A stretch of DNA of 64,000 nt, from assembly GCA_934646865.1 (NCBI GenBank), contig CAKUEU010000001.1, forward strand, positions 1 to 64,000, read 5' to 3'. Position numbers and translations under genes: made by a program. Every line of letters starts with the position of its first letter. The stretch's first letter is position 1. Origin of the DNA: an uncultured Collinsella sp. Lineage in GTDB: Bacteria; Actinomycetota; Coriobacteriia; Coriobacteriales; Coriobacteriaceae. Below the pieces are notes generated by a model that was not told the DNA's origin, searched no databases, and saw only the letters and a program-made list of their open reading frames with translations. Positions 43,811 to 52,882 of this stretch are shown piece after piece.

Positions 43811-43845
43811 ACCTACCAAAATAAACCTGTCCCTTTTTGGCAGGT
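43811..43845. repeat. 35-nt inverted repeat, family E copy 2, before the recombinase
   Basis: ACCTACCAAAA and TTTTGGCAGGT (43811-43821, 43835-43845) are inverted arms with one mismatch; the symmetry extends outward by AA/TT. It ends 21 nt before the recombinase start and matches the copy at 31689-31723 in 31 of 35 positions, so it may be the enzyme's recombination site or operator. Confidence 0.75.
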
Positions 43846-43866
43846 TTACAAGAAAGCGGGGATGAG

Positions 43867-44472
43867 ATGGCGACGGTGTACGGTTATGCGCGGGTGAGTT
43901 CGCGCGATCAGAATCTGAATCGGCAGCTGGATGCGCTGGGCGCCTATGGCGTGGGCTCGGCGAATATTTATGCCGACCATGCGAGCGGCAAGGACTTCGA
44001 TCGCCCGCGGTATCGCGAGCTGCTGCACATCCTGGGAGACGGGGACGTGCTGGTGGTGCTTTCTATCGACCGACTTGGCCGTAATTACTCCGAGATTCTT
44101 GAGGAATGGCGACGCATTACCAAGGAGCTCGGGGTTGCCATTGTGGTGTTGGACATGCCATTGCTTGACACGCGCGCCAGGGCCAGCGGCGCGCCGGATG
44201 TGACCAATACCCTGATTGCCGATATTGTGCTGCAACTGCTGAGCTACGTGGCGCAGGTGGAGCGCGAGAATATCCATCGGCGCCAGGCTGAGGGGATTGC
44301 AGCGGCGCGGGCGCGAGGGGTTCGTTTCGGTCGACCTCGCAAGCCGTGCCCTCCTCAGTTTGAGCTGGTACGCGATAGCTATGAGGCAGGCGATATTACC
44401 CGCAGCCAGGCAGCAAAGTGCCTGGGCGTGTGCGTGGGGACATTCGATCGCTGGATGCGCGAGGCGGGGTAG
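43867..44472 (+). CDS. Serine recombinase, resolvase/invertase family
   Basis: A 201-residue small serine recombinase. The catalytic Ser11 is in YGYARVSSRDQN; VLSIDRLGRNYSEI carries active-site arginines; QVERENIHRRQAEGIAAARA is the E-helix, and the C-terminal 45 residues are a helix-turn-helix (ITRSQAAKCLGVCVGTFDRW). It could resolve or invert DNA between short inverted sites. ATG 43867 has GCGGGG 6 nt upstream, a moderate ribosome binding site. No transposase or phage genes are adjacent. An inverted repeat lies immediately upstream. Confidence 0.85.
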   Translation: MATVYGYARVSSRDQNLNRQLDALGAYGVGSANIYADHASGKDFDRPRYRELLHILGDGDVLVVLSIDRLGRNYSEILEEWRRITKELGVAIVVLDMPLLDTRARASGAPDVTNTLIADIVLQLLSYVAQVERENIHRRQAEGIAAARARGVRFGRPRKPCPPQFELVRDSYEAGDITRSQAAKCLGVCVGTFDRWMREAG

Positions 44473-44578
44473 GGGTTTGCGTCGCTTTGACGCTTCCTGT
44501 TGCGATTCAAATTTTGCTACAACGACACTGCTATTTAGACTACACTCCTTTTGCGCCGCCTGCTCCGTTGGCGATCAG

Positions 44579-44731
44579 GTGCATAAGATCTTTGTTCCCG
44601 GCAGGCATTTCGACGTTATCGACTTAGGATTCGATGCTGCGGGCTATGTCACCGCGATGCTGCTGGTATTGCTGGCAGCGGCGTTGGTGCGCCATGCGAC
44701 TCGGCCGATCGGCGCCCATGCGAGGCGCTAG
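44579..44731 (+). pseudogene. Remnant of a VanZ-like membrane protein
   Basis: The frame ending at the TAG 44729-44731 encodes about 50 residues with VPGRHFDVIDLGFDAAGYVT followed by a hydrophobic helix, resembling the C-terminal part of VanZ-family proteins. There is no start codon with ribosome binding site and the frame upstream lacks family similarity, so it looks like the 3' remnant of a gene, perhaps cut when the recombinase locus arrived. The rest of 44473-44935 contains no other gene. Confidence 0.4.
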
Positions 44732-44812
44732 CCGGTAACAAACCCGTTTCTGATAATGCGACCTTGTTGAATTATTTTGTGTCGCGCGTATTTCCGAGCG
44801 GTCGGATTTGAG

Positions 44813-44839
44813 GGGCGAGCGGTAGAACGCTCGCCCTTT
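44813..44839 (+). terminator. Terminator-like hairpin upstream of murR
   Basis: GGGCGAGCG (44813-44821) pairs perfectly with CGCTCGCCC (44828-44836), followed by TTTG only. It could end transcription from the remnant or recombinase. Confidence 0.55.
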
Positions 44840-44861
44840 GTGCGCCACGATGCGGCACAAT

Positions 44862-44890
44862 GTACCGTAAAAGCTGTTTATATCCGGTAC
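44862..44890. promoter_or_regulatory. Inverted repeat upstream of murR, possible operator
   Basis: GTACCG (44862-44867) and CGGTAC (44885-44890) are perfect inverted arms 17 nt apart, in the otherwise empty region before murR. A binding site for MurR itself is plausible but not shown. Confidence 0.4.
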
Positions 44891-44935
44891 GAATCGTTCG
44901 TTGGTCTTTAATTCTTCTCAACGGAGGTGTTTGGG

Positions 44936-45787
44936 ATGGCAAACGGATTGCTTTTGCGGCTTCGCGAGCGTGAGCTCAGCGCGAGCCCGGCGGAACGCAA
45001 TGTCATCGCATATGTAAGCGCTCATCCGCACGAGGTGGTCGGGCTGTCCGTCCGTGGTCTTGCCGATGCCACGTTCTCCTCGCCCTCGAGCATTTTGCGC
45101 TTTTGCAAGCGCTTGGGTTTTGCGGGCTACAAGGAGTTCCAGCGCGAACTGATTGCCGAGCTGGCGCTCTTGGGTGACAAGAAAGACGTTGCCCTCGAGG
45201 ACATCTCCATGGATGACAGCGTCGAACGTATCGTGGGGAAGGTGATGAAAAGCAACGTGCGCACGATCGAAGCGACGGCGCGAACGCTCGATTACACCGT
45301 CTTGGAGCGATGTGCGGCCTATCTTAAGCGGGCACGCGCGGTCAATCTGTTCGGTATCGGTGCCTCTCGTTTGGTCGCGCACGATCTGGCGCAAAAGCTC
45401 ATGCGTGTCGACAAAGAGTGCCATCTGTACGACGACTGGCATGATCAGCTCTTGTGTGCCAAGAACATGCATGAGGGCGATATGGCAATCGCCTTTAGCT
45501 ACTCGGGCTTGACGCAAGAGGTGCTGGACTGCACCGCCGAGGCCCAACGTCACAACTGTCCCGTTGTGGCCGTGACCAAAGTAGATGGATCATCCAAGCT
45601 TGCCACCATGGCCGATGCCGTGCTCGGCGTCGCTGCGAGCGAGCCCTTGGTCCGCAGCGGTGCCATGGCTTCGCGTATGGCTCAGCTTATGGTTGTCGAT
45701 GCCCTGTACGCTGCTTACGTTGCCAGCGACTACGAACGAGCGACGCATGTCATTAAGCAAAACTACATCGAGAAACAGGAAAGATGA
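44936..45787 (+). CDS. murR: MurR/RpiR family transcriptional regulator
   Basis: A 283-residue regulator: an N-terminal HTH_6 domain (SVRGLADATFSSPSSILRFCKRL-type helix-turn-helix near residues 37-58) and a C-terminal SIS sugar-phosphate-binding domain (LFGIGASRLVAHDLA). Followed by murQ, murP and mupG, it most likely senses N-acetylmuramate 6-phosphate. ATG 44936 has GGAGG 8 nt upstream; GTG 44927 overlaps that site and is rejected. It ends with a TGA, rare here, 10 nt before murQ. Confidence 0.87.
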   Translation: MANGLLLRLRERELSASPAERNVIAYVSAHPHEVVGLSVRGLADATFSSPSSILRFCKRLGFAGYKEFQRELIAELALLGDKKDVALEDISMDDSVERIVGKVMKSNVRTIEATARTLDYTVLERCAAYLKRARAVNLFGIGASRLVAHDLAQKLMRVDKECHLYDDWHDQLLCAKNMHEGDMAIAFSYSGLTQEVLDCTAEAQRHNCPVVAVTKVDGSSKLATMADAVLGVAASEPLVRSGAMASRMAQLMVVDALYAAYVASDYERATHVIKQNYIEKQER

Positions 45788-45797
45788 GGTGAATGAA

Positions 45798-46721
<924 letters not shown>

Positions 46722-46778
46722 GTGCGCGGCGTGATCTGATACGACATCCAGACGAGATACCCAATACAAGGAGGAGTT

Positions 46779-48209
46779 ATGACGAACAAAGAGCTGGCTC
46801 AAAAGCTGCTGGACCTTTTGGGCGGTAAAGACAACGTGCTGGCAAACGCGGCGTGCATGACGCGCCTGCGCGTGACCGTCAAAGACACGGGCAGCGTCGA
46901 CACGGAGGGCATTAAGGCGCTCGACGGCGTGATGGGCCTGGTTGAGGACGACACGATGCAGATCGTGCTGGGTCCGGGCAAGGTGAATAAGGTGCTCGAG
47001 GAGTTCTCCAAGCTCACCGGCCTTGCGAAAGGCGTTGCTGACGAGAGCGTGGTTGACGCTGCGGCCACAAACAAGGCCGCGCAGAAGGCCAAGTACGAGA
47101 CCAAACCGGTTCAGGCCTTCCTTAAGAAGATCTCCAACGTCTTCGTCGCCCTGCTTCCCGGCATCATTGCGGCTGGCCTCATCAACGGTATCTGCAACGT
47201 CATTAACGTCTCGACGGCAGGCGCGCTTGCAGGCGAGTGGTGGTATCAGGGCATTCGTTCCATGGGCTGGGCCCTGTTTGCCTATCTGCCCATCTTGGTG
47301 GGCTATAACGCGGCACGTGAGTTTGGTGGCTCCGCTGCGCTGGGCGGCATCGCCGGCATGATGTGCATCGCCAACAGTGCCATGCCCCTGCTTGCGCCTG
47401 GCGCGGCCGATCCTGCCACTGCCATTCTGCTGCCGCTCACCAATGCGCAGTACAATCCCGCAGCGGGCGGCATGATCGCGGCTCTCATCGCTGGTGCGTT
47501 TTTCGCCTGGATGGAGCGTCAGATTCGCAAGGTTATGCCCAACGCACTCGACACGTTCTTGTCCCCGCTGCTGGTGCTCATCATCGGCGCCTTTGCTCTG
47601 ATGCTCGTCATCCAGCCGGTTGGCGCATGGCTGACGACTGCCATCTTTAGCGTTTTGACCTTTATCTTCGAGAAGCTGGGCGTCCTGGGTGGCTATATCC
47701 TGTCGGCAGGCTTCTTGCCGCTGGTTTCCGTCGGCCTGCATCAGGCGCTCACGCCGATCCACGCTATGCTCAACGATCCCGACGGTGCTACCAAGGGCAT
47801 CAATTATCTGCTTCCCATCCTTATGATGGCTGGCGGCGGCCAGGTCGGTGCCGGTCTGGCGCTGTACTTTAAGACCAAGAACGCCAAGCTCAAGAAGTAC
47901 GTCGCAGAGTCCATTCCCGTTGGCATCCTGGGTGTGGGCGAGCCTCTGATGTATGCCGTTACGTTGCCGCTCGTTCGTCCGTTTGTGACGGCCTGCCTGG
48001 GTGCCGGCTTTGGCGGCGCGCTTGCGGCGCTGCTTCACATCGGCACGGTTTCTCAGGGCGTTTCCGGTCTGTTCGGCCTGCTGATCGTCGTGCCCGGCCA
48101 GCAGCTCGGCTACGTTGCCGCTATGCTGCTTGCCTATGCCGCCGGCTTTGTCCTGACGTGGTTCTTTGGCGTCGACGAGCAGAAGATCAACGAGTTCTTT
48201 GGCGAATAG
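46779..48209 (+). CDS. murP: PTS transporter EIIBC, MurP-type (N-acetylmuramic acid)
   Basis: A 476-residue membrane permease. The N-terminal EIIB domain carries the phosphorylated Cys26 in ANAACMTRLRV; after a linker around residues 85-108 the EIIC domain with about ten helices follows (start FVALLPGIIAAGLINGICNV; LPILMMAGGGQVGAGLA). No EIIA domain, as in MurP, which borrows EIIA-Glc. The MurNAc specificity comes from the murR-murQ-mupG context. GGAGGAG precedes the ATG; a terminator follows. Confidence 0.87.
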   Translation: MTNKELAQKLLDLLGGKDNVLANAACMTRLRVTVKDTGSVDTEGIKALDGVMGLVEDDTMQIVLGPGKVNKVLEEFSKLTGLAKGVADESVVDAAATNKAAQKAKYETKPVQAFLKKISNVFVALLPGIIAAGLINGICNVINVSTAGALAGEWWYQGIRSMGWALFAYLPILVGYNAAREFGGSAALGGIAGMMCIANSAMPLLAPGAADPATAILLPLTNAQYNPAAGGMIAALIAGAFFAWMERQIRKVMPNALDTFLSPLLVLIIGAFALMLVIQPVGAWLTTAIFSVLTFIFEKLGVLGGYILSAGFLPLVSVGLHQALTPIHAMLNDPDGATKGINYLLPILMMAGGGQVGAGLALYFKTKNAKLKKYVAESIPVGILGVGEPLMYAVTLPLVRPFVTACLGAGFGGALAALLHIGTVSQGVSGLFGLLIVVPGQQLGYVAAMLLAYAAGFVLTWFFGVDEQKINEFFGE

Positions 48210-48276
48210 TTTGATATCGCGAGCCGTGTTGCTCAGGGCTCGCGGCGCGCGGCAGATTTCTTGATGCTATGGTTGT

Positions 48277-48309
48277 GCCGGCGGGGCTAACTGCTCCGCC
48301 GGCTTTTTT
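48277..48309 (+). terminator. Terminator between murP and mupG
   Basis: GCCGGCGGGGC (48277-48287) pairs with GCTCCGCCGGC (48293-48303) with one mismatch-free register shift, then TTTTTT. It overlaps the space just before the mupG ribosome binding site and may lower mupG expression. Confidence 0.85.
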
Positions 48310-48325
48310 AAAGGAGCGTTGAAAC

Positions 48326-49378
48326 GTGAAAACGGGTATTTCGATTTATCTTTCCAGCCCTCTGCAGGATATTGAGCGGACGATTGGGCACGGTGCCGCG
48401 GCGGGTGCGCGCTATGCGTTTACCTCACTGCATATTCCCGAGGATGGGGGAGCGGCGTATGCCGATAAGATCCGTCATGTGCTGTCGCTGCTTTCCGCCC
48501 GCGGCATTGCGCTCATTGCCGATGTGGGACCGCGCACGTGCGATTTGCTCGGGCTTGAGCGCATCGAGGACCTGCGCGATCTGGGGTTGGAATACCTTCG
48601 TTTGGACTATGGCTTTAGCGCCCAGCGGGTCGCGGAGCTGTCCGGTGTATTTCGCATTGTGGTCAATGCATCGACGGTGAGTTCTGATGGAATCGCATCG
48701 TGGCGTGAGGCCGGTGCCGATGTGACTCGTTTTGCCGCCTGCCACAATTTTTACCCTAAGCCTTATACCGGTTTAGCTCTGGAGGACATTGCTCGGGTGA
48801 ATCTTCGTCTTGCGGCGCTTGGATTCGAAATCATGGCTTTTGTGCCGGGTGATGCCAACGTTCGCGGGCCGGTATTCGAGGGGCTGCCGACGGTCGAGGC
48901 ACAGCGCGGTCGCGCGTCAAAGGTTGCCCTCAACATGCTTGAGCTCGCACATGGCGCCGATAGCGACATCGTGCTGGTGGGTGACCCCGATCTTTCCGAT
49001 GCGGGCTGGGCGCAGTTTGCTCAAGTTTCCGCCGGATATGTGGACGTACGTTGCGAGCTAGAACCTGGCTATTCCTATTTGCGGGGGCAGATTCATCATG
49101 ACCGGCCCGACTCGAGTGTCCACATCTTTAGATCCCAAGAGTCGAGGACGACGCTCAAGCCGGATGCCGTGCCGTCAGATTTCGGCGCCGGTCTGCCGCG
49201 AAATGCGGGCTCGATTGCCGTCGGCAATAGTGGGTACGGACGCTACGAAGGCGAGCTTGAGATTGCGCGGGTTGATCTTCCCGGCGACGAGCGCATGAAC
49301 GTTGCGGGCCGCATTGCGCCCGAGGCAATGGAGCTGCTGCCGTTCATCAAGCGCGGATTCGGGGTACGGTTCGTTTAG
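48326..49378 (+). CDS. mupG: MupG-like 6-phospho-N-acetylmuramidase (DUF871)
   Basis: A 350-residue protein of the MupG/DUF871 family: an N-terminal TIM barrel (MKTGISIYLSS, RYAFTSLHIPE) and a smaller C-terminal domain. In Staphylococcus aureus MupG cleaves MurNAc 6-phosphate-GlcNAc taken up by MurP, giving MurNAc 6-phosphate for MurQ, and the genes are clustered as here. So the pathway handles the disaccharide from peptidoglycan. GTG 48326 has AAAGGAG 9 nt upstream. It is separated from murP by a terminator. Confidence 0.88.
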   Translation: MKTGISIYLSSPLQDIERTIGHGAAAGARYAFTSLHIPEDGGAAYADKIRHVLSLLSARGIALIADVGPRTCDLLGLERIEDLRDLGLEYLRLDYGFSAQRVAELSGVFRIVVNASTVSSDGIASWREAGADVTRFAACHNFYPKPYTGLALEDIARVNLRLAALGFEIMAFVPGDANVRGPVFEGLPTVEAQRGRASKVALNMLELAHGADSDIVLVGDPDLSDAGWAQFAQVSAGYVDVRCELEPGYSYLRGQIHHDRPDSSVHIFRSQESRTTLKPDAVPSDFGAGLPRNAGSIAVGNSGYGRYEGELEIARVDLPGDERMNVAGRIAPEAMELLPFIKRGFGVRFV

Positions 49379-49470
49379 CGTGTGACCCGTGGGCTACAAT
49401 TGGCCCATCATACGAAGGCGCCCCGTATGGCGTGTGCCTGTGTTGGCCGATCTGTATTCGGAGGATTCCC

Positions 49471-49830
49471 ATGACCGTACTGTTTGTTGAATATCCCAAG
49501 TGTTCGACCTGTAAAAAGGCCAAGGCGTGGTTGGACGAGCATGGGGTCGAGTATGTCGACCGCGATATCGTTACGGACAATCCCACGGCCGATGAACTTG
49601 CGACCTGGATTGCTCGTTCGGGGCTGCCGGTACGGCGCTTCTTTAACTCGTCGGGCATGAAATATCGAGAGCTGGGCCTGAAGGCGCGTCTGGACGCAGG
49701 AATGACGGATCAGGAGTGCTACGAGCTGCTGGCGACCGATGGCATGCTGGTCAAGCGTCCGCTGCTGGTGGGCGACGACTTTGCGATTCCCGGCTTTAGG
49801 GAAGCGGCTTGGACCGAGGCGTTGCTTTAA
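49471..49830 (+). CDS. ArsC/Spx family thioredoxin-fold protein
   Basis: A 119-residue protein with the N-terminal CxxC-like active site YPKCSTCKKAKAWL and VKRPLLV near the end, as in the ArsC/Spx/MgsR group. Typical arsenate reductases keep a single catalytic cysteine; Spx-like proteins have CxxC and bind RNA polymerase. No ars genes are nearby, so arsenate reduction is doubtful. ATG 49471 has GGAGG upstream. Confidence 0.8.
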   Translation: MTVLFVEYPKCSTCKKAKAWLDEHGVEYVDRDIVTDNPTADELATWIARSGLPVRRFFNSSGMKYRELGLKARLDAGMTDQECYELLATDGMLVKRPLLVGDDFAIPGFREAAWTEALL

Positions 49831-50241
49831 TCAGTCCTCCAGCTGTGCCCACTCGTGCGGCTCGTAGACCTTTACATGTTTGTTGGGCGTACCGCTCCAG
49901 TACTCCTCGTCCATAAAGGGCAGATATGCCTGAACGCCGGGACAGATAAAGGGAATGCGTTGCTGCTGCAGTCGCTCGCGTTGGCGCTGCTCCAGGTGTG
50001 TCTCGGATATGACGGTCGGCATGCCGGACAACTCGACCAAGCTTGCCTGGATGCGCTTGAGGTCGGGGAGTCCTGCGTGCCATGACGTCCGCATGATTAA
50101 AAACGAGGCGCGGCGGTATTTTGCCTGCATCACCGTGATAGCAGGGCGCAACGTGGGGTGGATTTTGCCCCGGTCGGGCCATAGGTCGGCCGTTATCTCG
50201 AGTCCTAGGGTTTCCCACAGGTAATCCAGCTCTTCGTTCAT
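49831..50241 (-). CDS. Protein of unknown function, possibly a MarR-like fragment
   Basis: A 136-residue protein (DYLWETLGLEITADLWPDRG at the start; RIPFICPGVQAYLPFMDEEY near the end). The latter block is reminiscent of the PFIVPGRQLYLP segment in a group of larger MarR-like winged-helix proteins, so this may be their N-terminal domain alone or a truncated form. It stops exactly at the end of the convergent ArsC-like gene, with a TGA, one of only three in the window. No clear function. AGGTGCCATGAA gives ATG 50241 with a weak ribosome binding site. Confidence 0.55.
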   Translation of the reverse strand: MNEELDYLWETLGLEITADLWPDRGKIHPTLRPAITVMQAKYRRASFLIMRTSWHAGLPDLKRIQASLVELSGMPTVISETHLEQRQRERLQQQRIPFICPGVQAYLPFMDEEYWSGTPNKHVKVYEPHEWAQLED

Positions 50242-50443
50242 GGCACCTCGATATCCGCATTAGAATTGATAGCCTGATTGTGTCCTCAGATGCCGCAACT
50301 TCGTTGAGATAATCTGCCAACGGTAGATATGGAGCGCTTGCGGCCTTTCGTCTTCGTGCGCGATCGAGGGCTTCACAGGTCCTTCACGGGTTGGGCCAAT
50401 TTAGGCCAATTTGACCGAATTTCAAAAAAGTCAAAATTGGGGC

Positions 50444-50472
50444 TTGCGTCACGGCGGGACTTCCCGTATATT
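50444..50472 (+). promoter_or_regulatory. Promoter of the tRNA pair
   Basis: TTGCGT (50444-50449) and TATATT (50467-50472) are exactly 17 nt apart, 44 nt before tRNA-Gln. The remaining 200 nt upstream (50242-50443) contain no gene. Confidence 0.6.
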
Positions 50473-50516
50473 TCTTTCTTGCGCAAAGGCACAGCCGAGC
50501 GCAGCGATGCAGTCAT

Positions 50517-50590
50517 TGGGATGTCGTCTAATGGCAGGACAGCGGATTCTGGTTCCGTCAATGGGGGTTCGACTCCCTCCATCCCAGCCA
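50517..50590 (+). tRNA. tRNA-Gln (anticodon CTG)
   Basis: Acceptor TGGGATG (50517-50523) pairs with CATCCCA (50580-50586); the anticodon loop TTCTGGT gives CTG, reading CAG; the T-arm is GGGGGTTCGACTCCC-like and CCA is encoded at 50588-50590. Confidence 0.95.
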
Positions 50591-50607
50591 TTGCATTTGC
50601 TACATAT

Positions 50608-50684
50608 GGCCCGTTCGTCTAGCGGTTTAGGACGCCGCCCTCTCAAGGCGGAGATCACCAGTTCGAATCTGGTACGGGCTACCA
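50608..50684 (+). tRNA. tRNA-Glu (anticodon CTC)
   Basis: Acceptor GGCCCGT (50608-50614) pairs with ACGGGCT (50674-50680, one G-T); the anticodon loop CTCTCAA gives CTC, reading GAG; T-loop GTTCGAATC and encoded CCA at 50682-50684. It lies 17 nt after tRNA-Gln, so both are one transcript. Confidence 0.94.
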
Positions 50685-50695
50685 CAAAATGAACG

Positions 50696-50723
50696 CCCGG
50701 GCCTCGTAAGAGACCCGGGTTTT
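50696..50723 (+). terminator. Terminator of the tRNA transcript
   Basis: CCCGGG (50696-50701) and CTC pair with GAG and CCCGGG (50710-50719) with one mismatch, loop GTAA, followed by TTTT. Confidence 0.8.
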
Positions 50724-50777
50724 GTGTATTGACCGCAAGCGGCGTTTGCCGCGTTTCGTTCCGTTCGAGGAGTAGCC

Positions 50778-51695
50778 ATGGACCTGCCTATCAGCTTGGA
50801 AGACATCACGTATGCCGAGAACTATCTGGCGCAGGGCGACCTGGCCACGGCGACGCCGCTGCTGGAGCGTCTGGTGGAGCTCTCCGAGGAGTATATCGAC
50901 GCTGAGTGCAAGACGGAGGAGAAGCGCCAGTACTTTAGCTTCGATAGCAAGTTTGAGCGCCTGGCCTATCGCCGCGTGGAGAAGGATCCGCGCGAGCTCG
51001 TGCAGGTCGAGGTGCCGTTTGGCCGCCTGTACTCCGACATGGCGTTTGCCTACATTCGCCAGCAGGATTATGTGAGCGCTCGCAATGCCCTGATGCAGGC
51101 CGTGCGCTGGGATCCCATGAACTGCAACTATCGCTTGGATTTGGCTGAGCTGTTCCGCGCGCTCGAGGATAAGCAGGAGTGGGCATCGCTTTCGTACTCG
51201 GTGCTGGAGCGTGCGAGCGATGGTAAGTGCGCCGCCCGCGCCTACGCCAACCTGGGTCAGTACTTCTTGGAGCCCGAGACCGAGAACGTTTCGGCCGCCG
51301 TGGGCTGCGCTCGCCTGGCGCTGCGTCTGGCGCCCAACGATTCGCATACGGCGCGCCTGCTCAACAAGATCCATACCACCTATCCGGATGCCGCCGATGA
51401 GAGCGACGATCATGTGATGGGCGAGCTGGCCCTGCAGGGCGTGCCGACCTCGCCTTCAGCCGAGATTGCGATCTGCCTGATCATGTGCGCGACCGATGCC
51501 GCAAACGACGGCGACAAGCGTGAGGCGACGCGTCTGACGGTCCGCGCCCGAGACCTGGTGGGCGAGGAAGCCTGTGCGGCGATTATCAAACTGGTGCGCG
51601 AGAGCGATGCCGAGCTCAACGCCGAGCGCAAGGCAAAGCGCGAGTCTGCGAACAAGAACACTGACGGTGCCGAGGAGGCCGGCGATGCCCAGTAA
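50778..51695 (+). CDS. TPR-like repeat protein of unknown function
   Basis: A 305-residue soluble protein. Helical repeats of TPR type are seen around YAENYLAQGDLATATPLLER (residues 11-30), YSDMAFAYIRQQDYVSARNA and ANLGQYFLEPETENVSAAVG. The C-terminus is Lys/Glu/Asn-rich. Likely a protein-binding scaffold; the partner is unknown. It overlaps smpB by 11 nt and so is probably translated together with it, suggesting a link to translation or ribosome rescue, which is inference only. AGGAG precedes ATG 50778. Confidence 0.7.
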   Translation: MDLPISLEDITYAENYLAQGDLATATPLLERLVELSEEYIDAECKTEEKRQYFSFDSKFERLAYRRVEKDPRELVQVEVPFGRLYSDMAFAYIRQQDYVSARNALMQAVRWDPMNCNYRLDLAELFRALEDKQEWASLSYSVLERASDGKCAARAYANLGQYFLEPETENVSAAVGCARLALRLAPNDSHTARLLNKIHTTYPDAADESDDHVMGELALQGVPTSPSAEIAICLIMCATDAANDGDKREATRLTVRARDLVGEEACAAIIKLVRESDAELNAERKAKRESANKNTDGAEEAGDAQ

Positions 51696-52155
51696 GCGCG
51701 AGCGCAAGCTCATCTCCAAGAATCGCTCGGCTCATCACGAGTACTTTATCGATGAGACGTTTGAGTGCGGCATTGAGCTGAGCGGCACCGAGGTCAAGTC
51801 GATTCGCGAGCGCGCCTGCCAGATCACCGACACGTTCGCGCTGATCCGCGGCGGTGAGTGCTGGCTCGTCGGCCTGCATATCCACCCCTACAGCCACGGT
51901 GGCGTGTGGAACCGCGACCCCGATCGCCGTCGCCGTCTGCTGCTCCACCGCAAGGAGATCGATTTTCTTGACGGCAAGTTGCGCAACCGCGGGTATGCCC
52001 TGGTACCGCTGGAGCTCTACTTTAATACCGACGGTCGCGTAAAGCTGCTGCTTGGTCTGGGCCGCGGCAAGAAGCTCTACGACAAGCGCGAGGATATGGC
52101 CAAGCGCGATGTCCAGCGCGAGATCGACCGCGCGCTCAAGGAACGCAATCGCTAG
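51685..52155 (+). CDS. smpB: SsrA-binding protein SmpB
   Basis: A 156-residue SmpB, which binds tmRNA and brings it to stalled ribosomes. Blocks: ISKNRSAHHEYFIDETFECG, GTEVKSIRERACQITDTFA, HIHPYSHGGVWNRDPDR and the basic C-terminal tail (KLYDKREDMAKRDVQREIDR). It overlaps the TPR gene by 11 nt; GAGGAGG lies upstream within that gene. The tmRNA gene ssrA, often close, is not seen here. A 67-nt palindrome follows. Confidence 0.95.
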   Translation: MPSKRERKLISKNRSAHHEYFIDETFECGIELSGTEVKSIRERACQITDTFALIRGGECWLVGLHIHPYSHGGVWNRDPDRRRRLLLHRKEIDFLDGKLRNRGYALVPLELYFNTDGRVKLLLGLGRGKKLYDKREDMAKRDVQREIDRALKERNR

Positions 52156-52167
52156 GCGCTCTCTATA

Positions 52168-52234
52168 AGCTGCGGTGGAATACGGACCACTTTGGCCTTT
52201 AGACGGGCTATTCAGTCCTTATTTCACCGCAACT
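52168..52234. repeat. 67-nt palindromic repeat, family A copy 3
   Basis: The outer arms AGCTGCGGTGGAATACGGAC (from 52168) and the inverse ending ACCGCAACT at 52234 match with a few changes. Same length as copies at 3645 and 6439; starts 12 nt after smpB. Confidence 0.82.
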
Positions 52235-52361
52235 GCGGGTGTCTCATCTTTCTTACTGTTCTGACACATATGTCTCAAAGGCGGTGTCCGTTATGGGCGC
52301 CGCCTTTTTTGTGGGTACATACATCCATGAGGTTCCAACCCGAGTTAGGGGAGTGATCGTT

Positions 52362-52865
52362 ATGGACAAAACTGCGTTCTTTACCATGCCGAGCGGCCTG
52401 TACGTGGTGAGCTCCGCTGCAGACGGGCTGCGCGCCGGCTGCGTCATCAACACGGCGGTGCAGGTGACGTCCGCGCCGCCGCGCATCTCGGTTGCCGTGA
52501 ACAAGGACAACGTTACCTCTGGTGTCATCGCGTCGGCGAAGGCCTTCGCGCTGACCGTGATCGATCAGACGGCCGACATGCTCTACATCGGTAACTTTGG
52601 GTTCCGCACCAGCAGCGATTACGACAAGTTTGCCAAGTACGAGACCAGCGAGACGGCTCTGGGCATGCCTTATGTGCCCGAGCATGCGGCGGCGCTGTTT
52701 AGCTGCCGTTTGATCGACACCGTGGATGTGGGCACGCACCTGCTGTTTATCGGCGAAGTCGAGGATGCCGAGCGCCTGAGTGACGAGACGCCGCTCACCT
52801 ACGATTACTACCACAAGGTCCTGAAGGGCAAGACGCCGCCCAAGGCATCTTCGTATCAGGGGTAG
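52362..52865 (+). CDS. Flavin reductase family protein
   Basis: A 167-residue FMN-binding protein of the flavin reductase/flavoredoxin type: GLYVVSSAADGLRAGCVINTA at residues 14-34 and TSAPPRISVAVNKDN are the FMN-site blocks. ATG 52362 follows GGGGAG. The adjacent rubredoxin gene 89 nt downstream has its own promoter. Together they match the two halves of the high-molecular-weight rubredoxins of anaerobes, in which flavin reductase and rubredoxin are fused; electron transfer to an oxygen- or NO-reducing flavoprotein is the probable role. Confidence 0.85.
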   Translation: MDKTAFFTMPSGLYVVSSAADGLRAGCVINTAVQVTSAPPRISVAVNKDNVTSGVIASAKAFALTVIDQTADMLYIGNFGFRTSSDYDKFAKYETSETALGMPYVPEHAAALFSCRLIDTVDVGTHLLFIGEVEDAERLSDETPLTYDYYHKVLKGKTPPKASSYQG

Positions 52866-52882
52866 AAATGCTCTAAAAACAC

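Noticed and set aside
43811-44472. Prophage or transposon
   Set aside because: Only one recombinase gene is present; no phage structural genes, transposase or clear target duplications are seen.
52156-52361. tmRNA gene (ssrA) beside smpB
   Set aside because: The gap is only 206 nt, is partly filled by the 67-nt palindrome, and shows no tRNA-like ends or tag sequence.
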